Shown: positions 34,932-44,018 of the stretch, in pieces
How positions within the stretch are numbered: the stretch's first letter is position 1
How the letters are laid out: each line of letters begins with the position of its first letter
NCBI RefSeq assembly: GCF_001942305.1
Contig: NZ_MKKE01000055.1
Location: forward strand, 62,001 to 126,000
DNA: 64,000 nucleotides
Direction of reading: 5' to 3'
Origin: Saccharomonospora sp. CUA-673
GTDB lineage: Bacteria; Actinomycetota; Actinomycetes; Mycobacteriales; Pseudonocardiaceae
The notes under the pieces: generated by a model
Seen by the model: the letters and a program-made list of their open reading frames with translations, nothing else
Told to the model about the DNA's origin: nothing
Databases searched by the model: none
Program-made: the position numbers and the translations under genes

Positions 34932-35594
34932 TCAGCGGTTGCTGACGGCGCGTTCAACGGCGGCGATGTAGTCGTCCATCGCGGCCACCGGGGTTCCGCC
35001 GGGCATCAACAGGTCGCGCTGGCCGCGCGTGAGTTCGAGCTGGACGCCCTTGCCGCGGTCGTTGCGGTTGGCGATGTTGTCGGGGTTCTCGCCCTTGAGG
35101 TTGTCGGGAATGTCGCTGGGCGCCTCGAAACCCTCGTCTCGAAGTTCCTCGCGGACCGCGTCGCGCAGCTCGGTGTCCAGACCACCGACGTACGTCTTGG
35201 CATCGTCGCCGGCCGCGCCGTGCCAGGAGATCGTGTAGTCGGAGTTCTCGACGACCTCGACGGTCCTCGGCTCGTCGAAGTTGGTCGAGGTGATGTGCAG
35301 AACGCTGTTGCCGGACGGCTTGATCCCCTCGAACGTGGCGAAGGCGTGGCCACCGACCTCGGCCGCGTGGTCGGCAAGCTCGGTGGTGGGCCGTTCGATG
35401 CCGCCGCCGTGGATGGCGATGTGGGCGACGTCGGTGTCCCCGGAGCGCGTGGACCGCTGGTAGTCGACGCCCTCGGTCTCGTTGGCGGCGAGTTCGGCGT
35501 AGCTGGAGTAGGTGTCGTCGGCCGCGGCCGCCGGCGCGAGAGTGGGAACGGCCAGCAGGGTCACGGCTGCCACGGTCGCGGTCCTGATCTTCAT
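34932..35594 (-). CDS. Secreted poly-gamma-glutamate-hydrolase-like protein
   Basis: A 220-residue protein. A classical signal peptide is present: MKIRTATVAAVTLLAVPTLA ending in APAAAADD. The mature part has YSSYAELAANETEGVDYQRS, the metal-type motif HIAIHGGGIERPTTELADHA, HAFATFEGIKPSGN and LHITSTNFDEPR, which are hallmarks of the zinc-dependent phage PghP/YmaC-type poly-gamma-glutamate hydrolases (DUF867). It starts at ATG 35594 after GGAGGG. A role in cutting gamma-glutamyl polymers outside the cell is inferred from the family. Confidence 0.78.
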   Translation of the reverse strand: MKIRTATVAAVTLLAVPTLAPAAAADDTYSSYAELAANETEGVDYQRSTRSGDTDVAHIAIHGGGIERPTTELADHAAEVGGHAFATFEGIKPSGNSVLHITSTNFDEPRTVEVVENSDYTISWHGAAGDDAKTYVGGLDTELRDAVREELRDEGFEAPSDIPDNLKGENPDNIANRNDRGKGVQLELTRGQRDLLMPGGTPVAAMDDYIAAVERAVSNR

Positions 35595-35742
35595 CGGTAT
35601 CCCTCCAGGTCGGCGCACGTCGCCGGGACGCATCGTAAGCGGGATACCCGGCCCCGGACCTCCGTCGAAAGTCGCTTCCGTGTGCCGGTCGGCGTGGTCG
35701 GGCGTCGCAGGCCATCTATGGGAGTGGGTCAGCACCGCTCGC

Positions 35743-36255
35743 CTACTCGGCGTCGGCGGGCGGTTCGCCGTCCGGCCAGACACACGGGGACGAGGCGCCG
35801 ATCGAGAGGTCGCCCTCGGTGCTTTCGGTGACCGACATGCGGAAGGCGTCATCGTTGTGCTCGACGGACACGAAACGGTTGTCCTCCTCGCGGTTGTCCG
35901 TCAGCACCCGGTAGTCGCTTGACTGCCAGTGCTCGAACAGCACGTCCACGAACTCCGCATTGCGATCGGCCGGGAGATCATCGAGCCAGTACGACTTACC
36001 CACCTGGTATCGACCACGCGGGCCGTGGTCGGTCGGGTCGGTGCACTCCGACTCGCTGTCGCCGAACCTCGTCAACGTCAACCGTGGCTGCACCGGCAAC
36101 GCCGCCACCGCGTTGTCGACGTGCTCCTGCGAGCGTTCCCGCGCCTGTTCGATCGTCAACGTCCGCGGCGGATCACCCACCGGACCGGCACCACACGCCG
36201 ACAGCACCAACACGCCCGTCACCAACAAGGCCGCCCGGCTCCCCCAACGCACCAT
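35743..36255 (-). CDS. Hypothetical lipoprotein, paralogue of 32392-32838
   Basis: A 170-residue protein. The N-terminus MVRWGSRAALLVTGVLVLSA ends in the lipobox LSAC with Cys21, so the mature protein is anchored on the outside of the membrane. The body shares ECTDPTDHGPRGRYQVG, YWLDDLPADRNAEFVD, FVSVEHNDDAFRMSV and SSPCVWPDGEPP with the leaderless copy at 32392. I recognise no domain. The two copies bracket the EspC/hydrolase and PGA-hydrolase genes, which suggests a shared system. Confidence 0.72.
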   Translation of the reverse strand: MVRWGSRAALLVTGVLVLSACGAGPVGDPPRTLTIEQARERSQEHVDNAVAALPVQPRLTLTRFGDSESECTDPTDHGPRGRYQVGKSYWLDDLPADRNAEFVDVLFEHWQSSDYRVLTDNREEDNRFVSVEHNDDAFRMSVTESTEGDLSIGASSPCVWPDGEPPADAE

Positions 36256-36441
36256 CCGCCGACTCTCCCACAACGAGCCGTCGCTGCCTCGAAGGAGAGC
36301 GCATAGCCGGGCGAAACGCACTCGTACGAGCCCGCACGGCCGTGTGTCGAAGCTCCAGCGGGTGACCGACCCACCGAGTCGACCGGCTAATGTCAGCGGT
36401 CGGTCGTACTGTAGGCAGGAGACGGAATGCGGGAGGTACGC

Positions 36442-37437
36442 ATGGCGCGAAGCGACCAACTGCGCCGGCTTCTCGCGAGCTACGCCGAGGCCGACGATCG
36501 CGAGTTCCGGCGGACAGCGGCAGAGATGATCGCCGACGAACGCCGCAAGAACCACCGCAACCTTGCCGATGACCTCGAACGCGCGTTGAACCGCAACCGC
36601 CGCGCGGGCGGTGAGGACGCACTGTCCTTGCGCCCTATCCCCAAGAGCCGTGACGAGCGCCCACTGCTCACCCTCACCAAGCCACGCCGTGATCTGGCCG
36701 AACTGGTCCTGTCCGAGGAGACCAGCCAGGTCATCGAAGACGTGATCCGGGAGAACCTGTCCAGGACCGCGTTGACCAACCACGCGTTGCGCCCGCGGCA
36801 ACGGCTGCTGTTCGTCGGCCCGCCCGGAACGGGCAAGAGCGCGACAGCGCATGCCCTGGCTGCCGAGCTGAGCCTGCCCGTCGCGACGGTCACGCTGGCC
36901 TCGATCACGTCGTCTCTGCTCGGCGATACCGCCCGCAACCTCGAGGCCGTGCTTGCCTACGCCGAGCAAGTCCCGTGTGTGCTGCTGTTCGACGAGTTCG
37001 ACGTCGTCGCCCAGGACCGCGGCACCGAACGTGATCACGGCGAGCTCCGTCGTGTCGCGGCCACGCTCCTTCAACTGATGGAGGAGCTGCACGGCGAATC
37101 CATCGTCGTGGCGACCTCGAATCACCCGCGCCTCGTCGATTCGGCCATGTGGCGCAGGTTCGACGAGATCGTCGGCTTCGGTTCCCTGGGCCAGGACCAG
37201 CTTGCCGCATTGCTGGACCTGCGGATGCGCGCCATGCGGCCGACGTTCGACCGCGACACCTGGGCCCGGCGGTTGGCGTCACTGAGCCCGGCAGAGGTCG
37301 AGCTGGTCTGCCTCGACGCTCAGCGACGTGCAGTTCTGGCCGGCAGCAACGACGTCGATGAAGACGCCATGGAAGGCGCACTGGGCCGCATGCTCGAACG
37401 CCGCCGGCTACTCCAGGACGAGACCACTCAGCCGTAA
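36442..37437 (+). CDS. IetA-like AAA-family ATPase, partner of the adjacent S8 protease
   Basis: A 331-residue AAA ATPase. An N-terminal helical adaptor (MARSDQLRRLLASYAEADDR) is followed by the AAA module: Walker A GPPGTGKSA at about 126-134, Walker B VLLFDEFDVV at about 180-189, sensor-1 ATSNHPRL and an Arg pair in MWRRFDE. ATG 36442 (after GGGAGGT) matches how this family usually begins; ATG 36427 is an alternative. It is followed 69 bp later by a subtilisin-like protease. This ATPase/protease pairing is the IetAS module, described as a plasmid-stability toxin-antitoxin on an Agrobacterium Ti plasmid and listed among anti-phage systems. Confidence 0.85.
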   Translation: MARSDQLRRLLASYAEADDREFRRTAAEMIADERRKNHRNLADDLERALNRNRRAGGEDALSLRPIPKSRDERPLLTLTKPRRDLAELVLSEETSQVIEDVIRENLSRTALTNHALRPRQRLLFVGPPGTGKSATAHALAAELSLPVATVTLASITSSLLGDTARNLEAVLAYAEQVPCVLLFDEFDVVAQDRGTERDHGELRRVAATLLQLMEELHGESIVVATSNHPRLVDSAMWRRFDEIVGFGSLGQDQLAALLDLRMRAMRPTFDRDTWARRLASLSPAEVELVCLDAQRRAVLAGSNDVDEDAMEGALGRMLERRRLLQDETTQP

Positions 37438-37506
37438 GCACGTCCAACTGCGCCCATCGTGGCAGCCACGTCGTCAACTGGTCACTGTTCGGGTATACGT
37501 AACTAC

Positions 37507-39885
37507 ATGACGCAGCTGTCGCTGGGAGCCGGGGACGCCCATGTCCATCTGCGGCTGACGCGCGCCCTCGACCCCAAGCCGCGTCGGAAGCTCGTACGCG
37601 GTGGCGGGCCGGAGGTGCGGTCCGATCACAGATCACACGCGCGGGACATTCGAGCGCAGCTCGCCAAGACTCGCGAACGGCACAAGACCCGCGAACGCAT
37701 CCTCGGCATTGATCCGGAGCTCATCCTCGTCGTCGAGTTGAACGCCAAGGCCGCCGCGGCGGTGGACGCGTTCGACGGCGCCGGCCTCCAGCTACTCGAC
37801 GTGACGGGCGCGCGGGTGATGACACTGTTCGCCGATGACGCCGAACTCACCGAGTTCCGGCAACGACTCGACCAATACGAGAACGAGGTCACGGACAAGA
37901 CCGGCAATCCCCGGTTTCTCAACCTTTTCGGATACATCGAGACGGTTCGCCGACTCGAACCGTCCGACGTCATCGACCCTGAGTTGGAAGATCTCGACAA
38001 CAGCGTCGTGCGCGTCGACATCGAATGCTGGACACCCGACAACCGTGCTGAAGCCATGCGACGCCATGACGAGACGCTGGGAGCCGTCGCCGCCGCCGGC
38101 GGAACCGTCCTCGACAACAGGAAGGATGTCGACGCCGGCCTGTCCGTGATTCGTGCCGACGTTCCCGGTGACCGCATCCTCGACCTGGCTCGAACCGACC
38201 GGGTCAGCTGGATCAAGAGGATTCCCCGGCCACTGCTGAGGGCGGTCGACGTCACCAGGTGGTCCCGCGACGCGCTGCCACCTGTCGTCCCGCCACCCGC
38301 CGACGCGCCGATCGTCGCTGTCATCGATTCCGGCGTCCAACCCGGCCACCCACTCGTCGAGCCTGCGTTCCACCGGGCGGAGAGCGTGGACGGCACCGAC
38401 GGATCCGATGTCACGGGCCACGGAACCATGGTCGCCAGCATCGCGCTGCACGGATCGCTGGAGCGTCCACTGCACAGCCATGAACCGCTTACCGCGCGCG
38501 GCAGGCTGGTGAGCATTCGCGTTCTCAACGAGCACAATGAGTTCTCCAACGAACGACTGTGGGAGAACCAGCTGCTGGATGCGGTGGACAAGGCCATCGA
38601 CCTCGGTGCGCGGGTCATCAACCTGTCACTCGGCGACCCGAAGCATCCCTATGTGCCCCCACGTCCCGTCGGTATCGCCGCGGCGCTGGATCGGATGGTC
38701 GCCGAGCACGACGTGATCGTGGTCGTCAGCGCCGGCAACGTCCATCCAGAGGAGCACGACGGAAACGGGTACGCGGCCGAGCAGTTGCACCTCGAGGAAC
38801 GGAATCTGGCACCGCCGGCCATGGCCGCGCTGGCACTGACCGTCGGTGCGCTCGTTCCCGAGCACGATCAGGGCGCGGTGCCGGCACGGGAGTCTGTCGA
38901 TGTGAACCATCTCGGCACTCCGGGAGATCCGAGTCCGGCCAGCCGCACCGGCCCAGGCATCGAGGACGCAGTCAAACCCGAACTGAGCGCGTCCGGCGGC
39001 ACCTACGTCTACGACCGTGCGTTTCGGAACGTCAGGCAGGACGCTGCCCGCGGCACCGTTGTCGCTGCCAGCGGTGCCCGGCCGGAGCGCCTGCTACGCG
39101 CCGACATCGGCACCAGTTTCGCGGCCCCACTCGTCTCCCACGCCGCGCTCCGGGTACTGGCCAAGTACCCGGGGCTGTCGGCGAACGCCGTCCGTGCACT
39201 CCTCCTGTCCACCAGCACACCCGTGGACAGGGTGATCGACAGTGCGACCGACGCCCATGCCCAGCGAATGCAGCGATTCATGAGCGGATACGGCAAGGTG
39301 TCGGCTGAGCGCGCCGAAACGTCCACGGAGCATCGCGTTCTCCTGATCGCCGAGGAGGAGCTCCGGATCGACCAGGTGCATTTCTACGACGTCGACGTCC
39401 CCTCGTCGTTCTTCACACCCGGTGCGAAGACGGTGGCGATCGGCCTGTCCTTCGACCCCGACACCAGGGGAACCCGACTCCAGTACCTCGAAAGCAGGAT
39501 GGCAGTACACGTCTACCGCGGCCGTTCCTCCGACGACGTGCAGGCGAAGTTCGCGGCCAACGCCGGTGAACCACCCGAAGAACTGGAGAATGCGAAGGTC
39601 AACCTGCAGCCCTCGGCTCAGGACCGTCTCGCGGGCCCCAATCAGGCCGCGAGTGCGTTGTGGAAGCGAGACCGGTGGGACGCACAGAAACACAGCAATC
39701 TGGTCGTCGTTGTTCAGAACACCGGGCGATGGGCACCCGAGGGGAAGTCGCAGCGCTACGCACTCGCCGTGCAACTCGAGGTCGAGGAGTCGATGCCGGG
39801 CATCTACGCCGATCTCCATACTCGGTTCGACACTGTTCTCGAGAGCGAGGCCGTGGTGGAGACTGAGGTTCGGCTCGGGCACTGA
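37507..39885 (+). CDS. IetS-like subtilisin-family (S8) serine protease
   Basis: A 792-residue cytoplasmic protein without a signal peptide. An N-terminal domain of about 260 residues of unknown fold precedes the S8 core: Asp274 (IVAVIDSGVQPGHPLV), His305 (VTGHGTMVASIALHG), the oxyanion Asn411 (VVVSAGNVHP) and Ser537 (GTSFAAPLVSHAALR). A beta-rich C-terminal domain of about 170 residues follows. The catalytic triad is intact. ATG 37507 is preferred over the open frame from 37459. A- and T-ending codons are visibly commoner than in neighbours, a hint of transfer. By analogy with IetAS the protease would be the effector and the ATPase its regulator. Confidence 0.87.
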   Translation: MTQLSLGAGDAHVHLRLTRALDPKPRRKLVRGGGPEVRSDHRSHARDIRAQLAKTRERHKTRERILGIDPELILVVELNAKAAAAVDAFDGAGLQLLDVTGARVMTLFADDAELTEFRQRLDQYENEVTDKTGNPRFLNLFGYIETVRRLEPSDVIDPELEDLDNSVVRVDIECWTPDNRAEAMRRHDETLGAVAAAGGTVLDNRKDVDAGLSVIRADVPGDRILDLARTDRVSWIKRIPRPLLRAVDVTRWSRDALPPVVPPPADAPIVAVIDSGVQPGHPLVEPAFHRAESVDGTDGSDVTGHGTMVASIALHGSLERPLHSHEPLTARGRLVSIRVLNEHNEFSNERLWENQLLDAVDKAIDLGARVINLSLGDPKHPYVPPRPVGIAAALDRMVAEHDVIVVVSAGNVHPEEHDGNGYAAEQLHLEERNLAPPAMAALALTVGALVPEHDQGAVPARESVDVNHLGTPGDPSPASRTGPGIEDAVKPELSASGGTYVYDRAFRNVRQDAARGTVVAASGARPERLLRADIGTSFAAPLVSHAALRVLAKYPGLSANAVRALLLSTSTPVDRVIDSATDAHAQRMQRFMSGYGKVSAERAETSTEHRVLLIAEEELRIDQVHFYDVDVPSSFFTPGAKTVAIGLSFDPDTRGTRLQYLESRMAVHVYRGRSSDDVQAKFAANAGEPPEELENAKVNLQPSAQDRLAGPNQAASALWKRDRWDAQKHSNLVVVVQNTGRWAPEGKSQRYALAVQLEVEESMPGIYADLHTRFDTVLESEAVVETEVRLGH

Positions 39886-39905
39886 CCCGGCCGAAACGTT
39901 GATCC

Positions 39906-40751
39906 TCAGCGCAGGTGCCAGCGGATTCCGTCGTCGGCGGGGGTGTAGCCGAGGGTGGCGGCGTGGCGGGCGATGTCGGTGAAGTGGCGGCCGACCTGGC
40001 CGGGTTCGTGGGCGTCGCTGCCGAAGGTGACGCTCGGGCCGCCGGCGTCGCGCCACCGGTCCAGCAGCATCAGGTCGAGGGGTCGTTTGGTGTTGATCTC
40101 CAGGCTGCGGCCCGATTCCGCCAGCGCCCGCAGCACGGGGAGGAACGCGTCGGCGAACCGGTGCGGGTCGAACGGTTCGGCGTCGGCGGGCCAGGAGCGC
40201 ACCGGGTAGTCGATGTGGGCGAGGACGTCGAACTCGGCGGTACCGGTCACCATCGCGAGCACCTCACGCAGGTAGCGGCGCAGGACGGTGCCGGCGTCCT
40301 CGACGGCGAACAGGCTCTCGATCATCTGCGGGTGGCCGTCGACGTCGACGGCGTGCACGGCGCCGAGCAGGAGGTCGAACCGCCCGCGCTCGCGCAGGTC
40401 GGCCACGGCCCGCGGATGCCGGTGCGGCTCGCTGACCTCGACACCCACGCGCACGTCGAGTCCCGGATACCGCTGCCGCACCGCCGCGACGGCGGCCGCG
40501 TGCGCCTCGACGTCCAACTCCGGCGGACGCACCACCCCGTCGTCGCCGAGCCGCGCGGTGAACGTCGGCGGCAGACGATCATGCAGGTGGTCGGGCATGA
40601 ACCACGCGGTCAGATCGGCGTGCTCGGTGAACACGATGCCGGGAAGCCCCGTCTCGACAGCCCTGGCGCAGGCGCCGTCGAGCGAACCCTCCGGCGCATC
40701 CCACGACCATTCGGAATGCACATGGCAGTCGACGGGAAGCTCCCCGGCCAT
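39906..40751 (-). CDS. PHP-domain phosphoesterase (histidinol-phosphatase-like)
   Basis: A 281-residue metal-dependent phosphoesterase. The PHP metal motifs are present: DCHVHSEWSWD near residue 8, FTEHADLTAW, VGVEVSEPHRHP, LLLGAVHAVD, VLAHIDYP and FGSDAHEPGQVG. The size matches HisK-type histidinol phosphatases, but actinomycetes usually make histidinol phosphate phosphatase from another family and no his genes are near, so the substrate is open. ATG at 40751. The gene follows the transporter at 40779 by 27 bp and is probably co-transcribed with it. Confidence 0.83.
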   Translation of the reverse strand: MAGELPVDCHVHSEWSWDAPEGSLDGACARAVETGLPGIVFTEHADLTAWFMPDHLHDRLPPTFTARLGDDGVVRPPELDVEAHAAAVAAVRQRYPGLDVRVGVEVSEPHRHPRAVADLRERGRFDLLLGAVHAVDVDGHPQMIESLFAVEDAGTVLRRYLREVLAMVTGTAEFDVLAHIDYPVRSWPADAEPFDPHRFADAFLPVLRALAESGRSLEINTKRPLDLMLLDRWRDAGGPSVTFGSDAHEPGQVGRHFTDIARHAATLGYTPADDGIRWHLR

Positions 40752-40778
40752 CGCTCACCTCACATCCACTCGGCCACG

Positions 40779-42368
40779 TCAGCCCAGGAAGATCACCGCC
40801 ACGAGGGTCGACACGAACAGGCCCGCCATCACCGGTAGGAACAGCTTTCGCGCCAGGTCGAGCACCGGCACGCGGGCGAAACCGGCCACGGCGATCAGCG
40901 ACGACCACGCGACCAGCGTGCCACCGCCGGCCCAGATGTTGCCCATCTGACCGATCGCGGCGAGCGTCTCCGGGTTCATGCCCGAGCCGGCGCCGAAGCT
41001 GCCTGCGAGCGCACCGGTCAACGGCAGACCCGAGAAGCCCGAACCGTCCATGCCCGCGACCAGTCCCACGAGCAGGATGGCGAAGGCCGCGATCAACGGA
41101 CTGTCCGGCACATGCTGCTGCACCGTCGCGACCATGTCGAACAGCAGGCCCTCGCCGACGTCGTCCTTGCCGAGGATCTCGGCCGCGAACTCCCCGTTGC
41201 CGAGGAAGAAGAACCCGGCGATGGGGATCACGATGCCCATCGCCTTGAACGCGAACACGAGCCCGTTCACCACGTGCGTCGCCGACGACTCCAGGAATCC
41301 ACGGCCCTCGCCGACCAGCGCGGCCAGGATCACGACGAACGCCGCGACGCCGCCGACCAGACCCGCCGCCTCGCCGGCCTCCAGGTCCGGCACCGACGGC
41401 GACACCTTGGCGACGATCAGGTACACGATCAGCGACAGGTACAGCGCGGGCACGAGCATGGCGAAGAACGTCGACGCCTTCGGGTTCGACGACGCCGCAT
41501 CGTCGGGGTCGGGCTCGTCGCCGGAGCCGCCTGCCCGTTCGGCGACCACCGTCGTCGTACCGCCACCGTCGTCCCCGGCCCCGGTGGAACCCGCGGAACC
41601 GGCCCGCACCTGCGCGCCAGCCCGTTCGCCGCTGCCGGTCGAGCCCGCCTCCCTGGACCCGACGGCACCGCCCGCCTCGACACCGACGACCTGACCCTTG
41701 CCCTCCCAATCGGCCAGCAGCTGCGGCGACGGGGTGCGCATCTTGCGCATCTCGATCGCGTAGGTCAGCAGGAGCGCGACACCACCGGTGACCAGTGCCA
41801 GCACGAGCGCCTTGTCTGTGACCTCGTTCGCCGACAGGCCGCCCGCCTCCGCCGACAGTCCCGGTGCCACCCGCATCACGTAGTCCGACGAGAGCGCCAT
41901 GCCCTGACCGGCGGTGGCCACCACGGCGCCGACCGCGATGGGCCGCATGCCCGCCCGGATCGCCACCGGGAAGAGGACCGCGCCCAGCAGCGGCACGACG
42001 GGAGTGGGCCAGAAGAACAACGACATGAAGAACATGACGAGCGCGAGCACCCAGAACGCCATGTGCCCGTTGCGCATGACCCTACGGAACGGAGCGACCA
42101 TCTTACGGTCCGCACCGATGACTTGGAGCGAATGGAGCATCGCGGTGACCAGCGCGATGATCAGGAAAATGTTGAACAGGTTGGCGGCGGCCACGAGGCT
42201 CGCGTTGAAAATTGACGTGATTCCGGTGATCAGACTCCCGGAGAACACGAAGGCCGTCAGGAAAGTGGCGACGAGGGCCGGAACGATGATGTTCTTGCGG
42301 GCGATCATCGTGATCAGGATGACGATGACACCGGCAAGGTAGAACCAGTGAGCGGCAGTCAGGGGCAT
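40779..42368 (-). CDS. Ion-transporter-superfamily secondary carrier
   Basis: A 529-residue protein with about 12 membrane helices. Examples are WFYLAGVIVILITMIA, NLFNIFLIIALVTAMLHSL and IVIPIAGFFFLGNGEF. There are matching glycine-rich re-entrant loops (GAVVATAGQGMALSSDYVMR and VAGMDGSGFSGLPLTGALAG). A hydrophilic Gly/Ser/Ala-rich insert sits mid-protein (about residues 225-275). The two-fold repeat suggests an IT-superfamily carrier for carboxylates or sodium, but the substrate is unknown. ATG at 42368 faces the divergent MFS gene across 238 bp that contain a long inverted repeat. Confidence 0.72.
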   Translation of the reverse strand: MPLTAAHWFYLAGVIVILITMIARKNIIVPALVATFLTAFVFSGSLITGITSIFNASLVAAANLFNIFLIIALVTAMLHSLQVIGADRKMVAPFRRVMRNGHMAFWVLALVMFFMSLFFWPTPVVPLLGAVLFPVAIRAGMRPIAVGAVVATAGQGMALSSDYVMRVAPGLSAEAGGLSANEVTDKALVLALVTGGVALLLTYAIEMRKMRTPSPQLLADWEGKGQVVGVEAGGAVGSREAGSTGSGERAGAQVRAGSAGSTGAGDDGGGTTTVVAERAGGSGDEPDPDDAASSNPKASTFFAMLVPALYLSLIVYLIVAKVSPSVPDLEAGEAAGLVGGVAAFVVILAALVGEGRGFLESSATHVVNGLVFAFKAMGIVIPIAGFFFLGNGEFAAEILGKDDVGEGLLFDMVATVQQHVPDSPLIAAFAILLVGLVAGMDGSGFSGLPLTGALAGSFGAGSGMNPETLAAIGQMGNIWAGGGTLVAWSSLIAVAGFARVPVLDLARKLFLPVMAGLFVSTLVAVIFLG

Positions 42369-42443
42369 CGGGCTTCCCTTCGGGAGGCATTCGCGCGTTA
42401 ACCGAAGAGCGTCCGCGCATGCACCACATATCGTCTACCAGCC

Positions 42444-42478
42444 ATGTGCACAACACCCAACAGCAACGTTGTGCACAT
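42444..42478. promoter_or_regulatory. Long inverted repeat between divergent transporter genes, probable operator
   Basis: Perfect 11-bp arms ATGTGCACAAC (42444-42454) and GTTGTGCACAT (42468-42478) with a 13-nt spacer. The half-site TGTGCACA is itself palindromic. It lies 76 bp upstream of the leftward transporter start and 128 bp upstream of the rightward MFS start, a position where one regulator could control both. Confidence 0.6.
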
Positions 42479-42606
42479 TGCCCTAGAGCGAGGCGAGTTC
42501 ACACGCGCAATCTGAGAAAAGGTGCATTTAGTGGAAATGTGACGACGCGGTAACCCACGCCGGCACCTTTTCGTGTTCAGTCGACGGGCGGAGGTGCGTT
42601 CCTTCC

Positions 42607-44006
42607 ATGTCGAAGGCGGCCGTGCACAACACCGGCAGTCCCCGGATCCGATCGGGAAACGATTCCGAGCCCGGCGTTCGTGTCCTCCTCACGCTGCTGT
42701 CCGTGACGCTTTTCGGCACGGTCTGCAACACCGTGGTCAACGTTCCCCTGCGGGACATCAGCACCGACCTGGGCGTTCCGCTGCCCACCGGGGTGCTGGC
42801 CGTGACGGCGTTCGTGCTCGTCCTGGCCGCGGCCATGCCGGTGATGGGGTGGATCGGCGACCGGTTCGGGCACACCCGCGTGCTGATCACCGCGCAGCTG
42901 CTGTTGCTGGCCGGCATGATCGGCGCGGCGCTCGCGCCGACGATGACGGTGCTGGCGCTGAGCAGGGGCGTCCAGGGACTCGGCTGCGCCGCGGCACCGC
43001 CGTGCGTGATGGCCATGCTCTCGGCGGTCTACGGCCCGGCACGCCGCACCCGCACGATGGGCGCCTGGGCCGCCGCCAACGGCATCGGCCAGGCACTCGG
43101 CCCTCCGCTGGGCGGTCTGCTGTCGCAACCGCTCGGCTGGCGGGGCGTGTTCTGGATCCTGGTGCCGGTGAGCGCGTTGCTCGTCGTGGCGCTGATCGCG
43201 TTAGTGCCGCGGGCGATGCCGCACCCCACGCGCCTGCACTGGCCGGGTGCGCTGTCGTTCACCGTCGGCGTCGCGTTGTTGATGTCGGCGGCCGCGCTCG
43301 GCCCGGACGGTGACGTCCCGCTGTGGGCGGTGGGCGTGCTCGCCGCGACGGGCGTCGCGAGCCTCGTGCTGTTCGCACTCGTGTCCCGCGCCCGGGTCGT
43401 GGCCAGGAGGAACATCGCCGCGTTCGTGCCGCCTGCCCTGTTCGTGACACCACGGTTCTTCCGCAGCGGCGTCGCCGCGTGCGCGCAGATGTTCTGCCTC
43501 GGCGCGACGCTCGTCGCCGTGCCGCTCCACGTCACCGGCGCGCTCGAACGGTCGACGGCGGTCGCGGGCCTGTTGGCGTTCGCGCTGCCCGCGGCGATGG
43601 CCGCGCTCGCACCCGTCGTCGCAGGCTCAGCGAGCGGATCGGACCCCGGGTCGTGCTGCGCACCGGCCTGGTGACGCTCGTGGGCGCCCCGTGCGCGCTG
43701 GGCGCGATCATGACCGGCGCGGCGCCGCTGCTGTGGCTCACGGTGCTGCTCGTCGTGATCGGCACCGGGATCGCGCTGGTCCAGACACCCGCGGCAGCGG
43801 GCGCTGCCCGCACGACACAGACCGGTGCCGGCGCGGCGCTCGGCGTGTTCAACACCCTCCGCTTCGGAGGCGCCACCCTGGGCACCGCGTGGGCTGGATC
43901 GCTGTACCCGCGCGGGGAATCGCTCGTGCTGTTCGTGGGCTGCGGGACGCTCGCGCTCCTCGCGCTGCTGATCAGCTTCGCCGGCCGCGACCCCGAACCC
44001 GTGTGA
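42607..44006 (+). CDS. MFS drug exporter, -1 frameshift as read
   Basis: ATG at 42607. Motif A appears after helix 2 (GWIGDRFGHTRVLITAQLLL) and motif C-like sequence in PPLGGLLSQPLGWRGVFWIL, typical of DHA2-type exporters. The frame breaks near 43626 after VVAG, where a C seems lost. In the next frame LSERIGPRVVLRTGLVTLVG continues to the stop at 44006. The restored length is about 466 residues with up to 14 helices. The natural substrate is unknown. It ends 12 bp before the convergent PucR-type gene. Confidence 0.82.
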
Positions 44007-44018
44007 CCCCGACCGGCC

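Noticed and set aside
36442..39885. A prophage or integrative element carrying the ATPase/protease pair
   Set aside because: No integrase, phage structural gene, tRNA target or flanking direct repeat was found near the pair.
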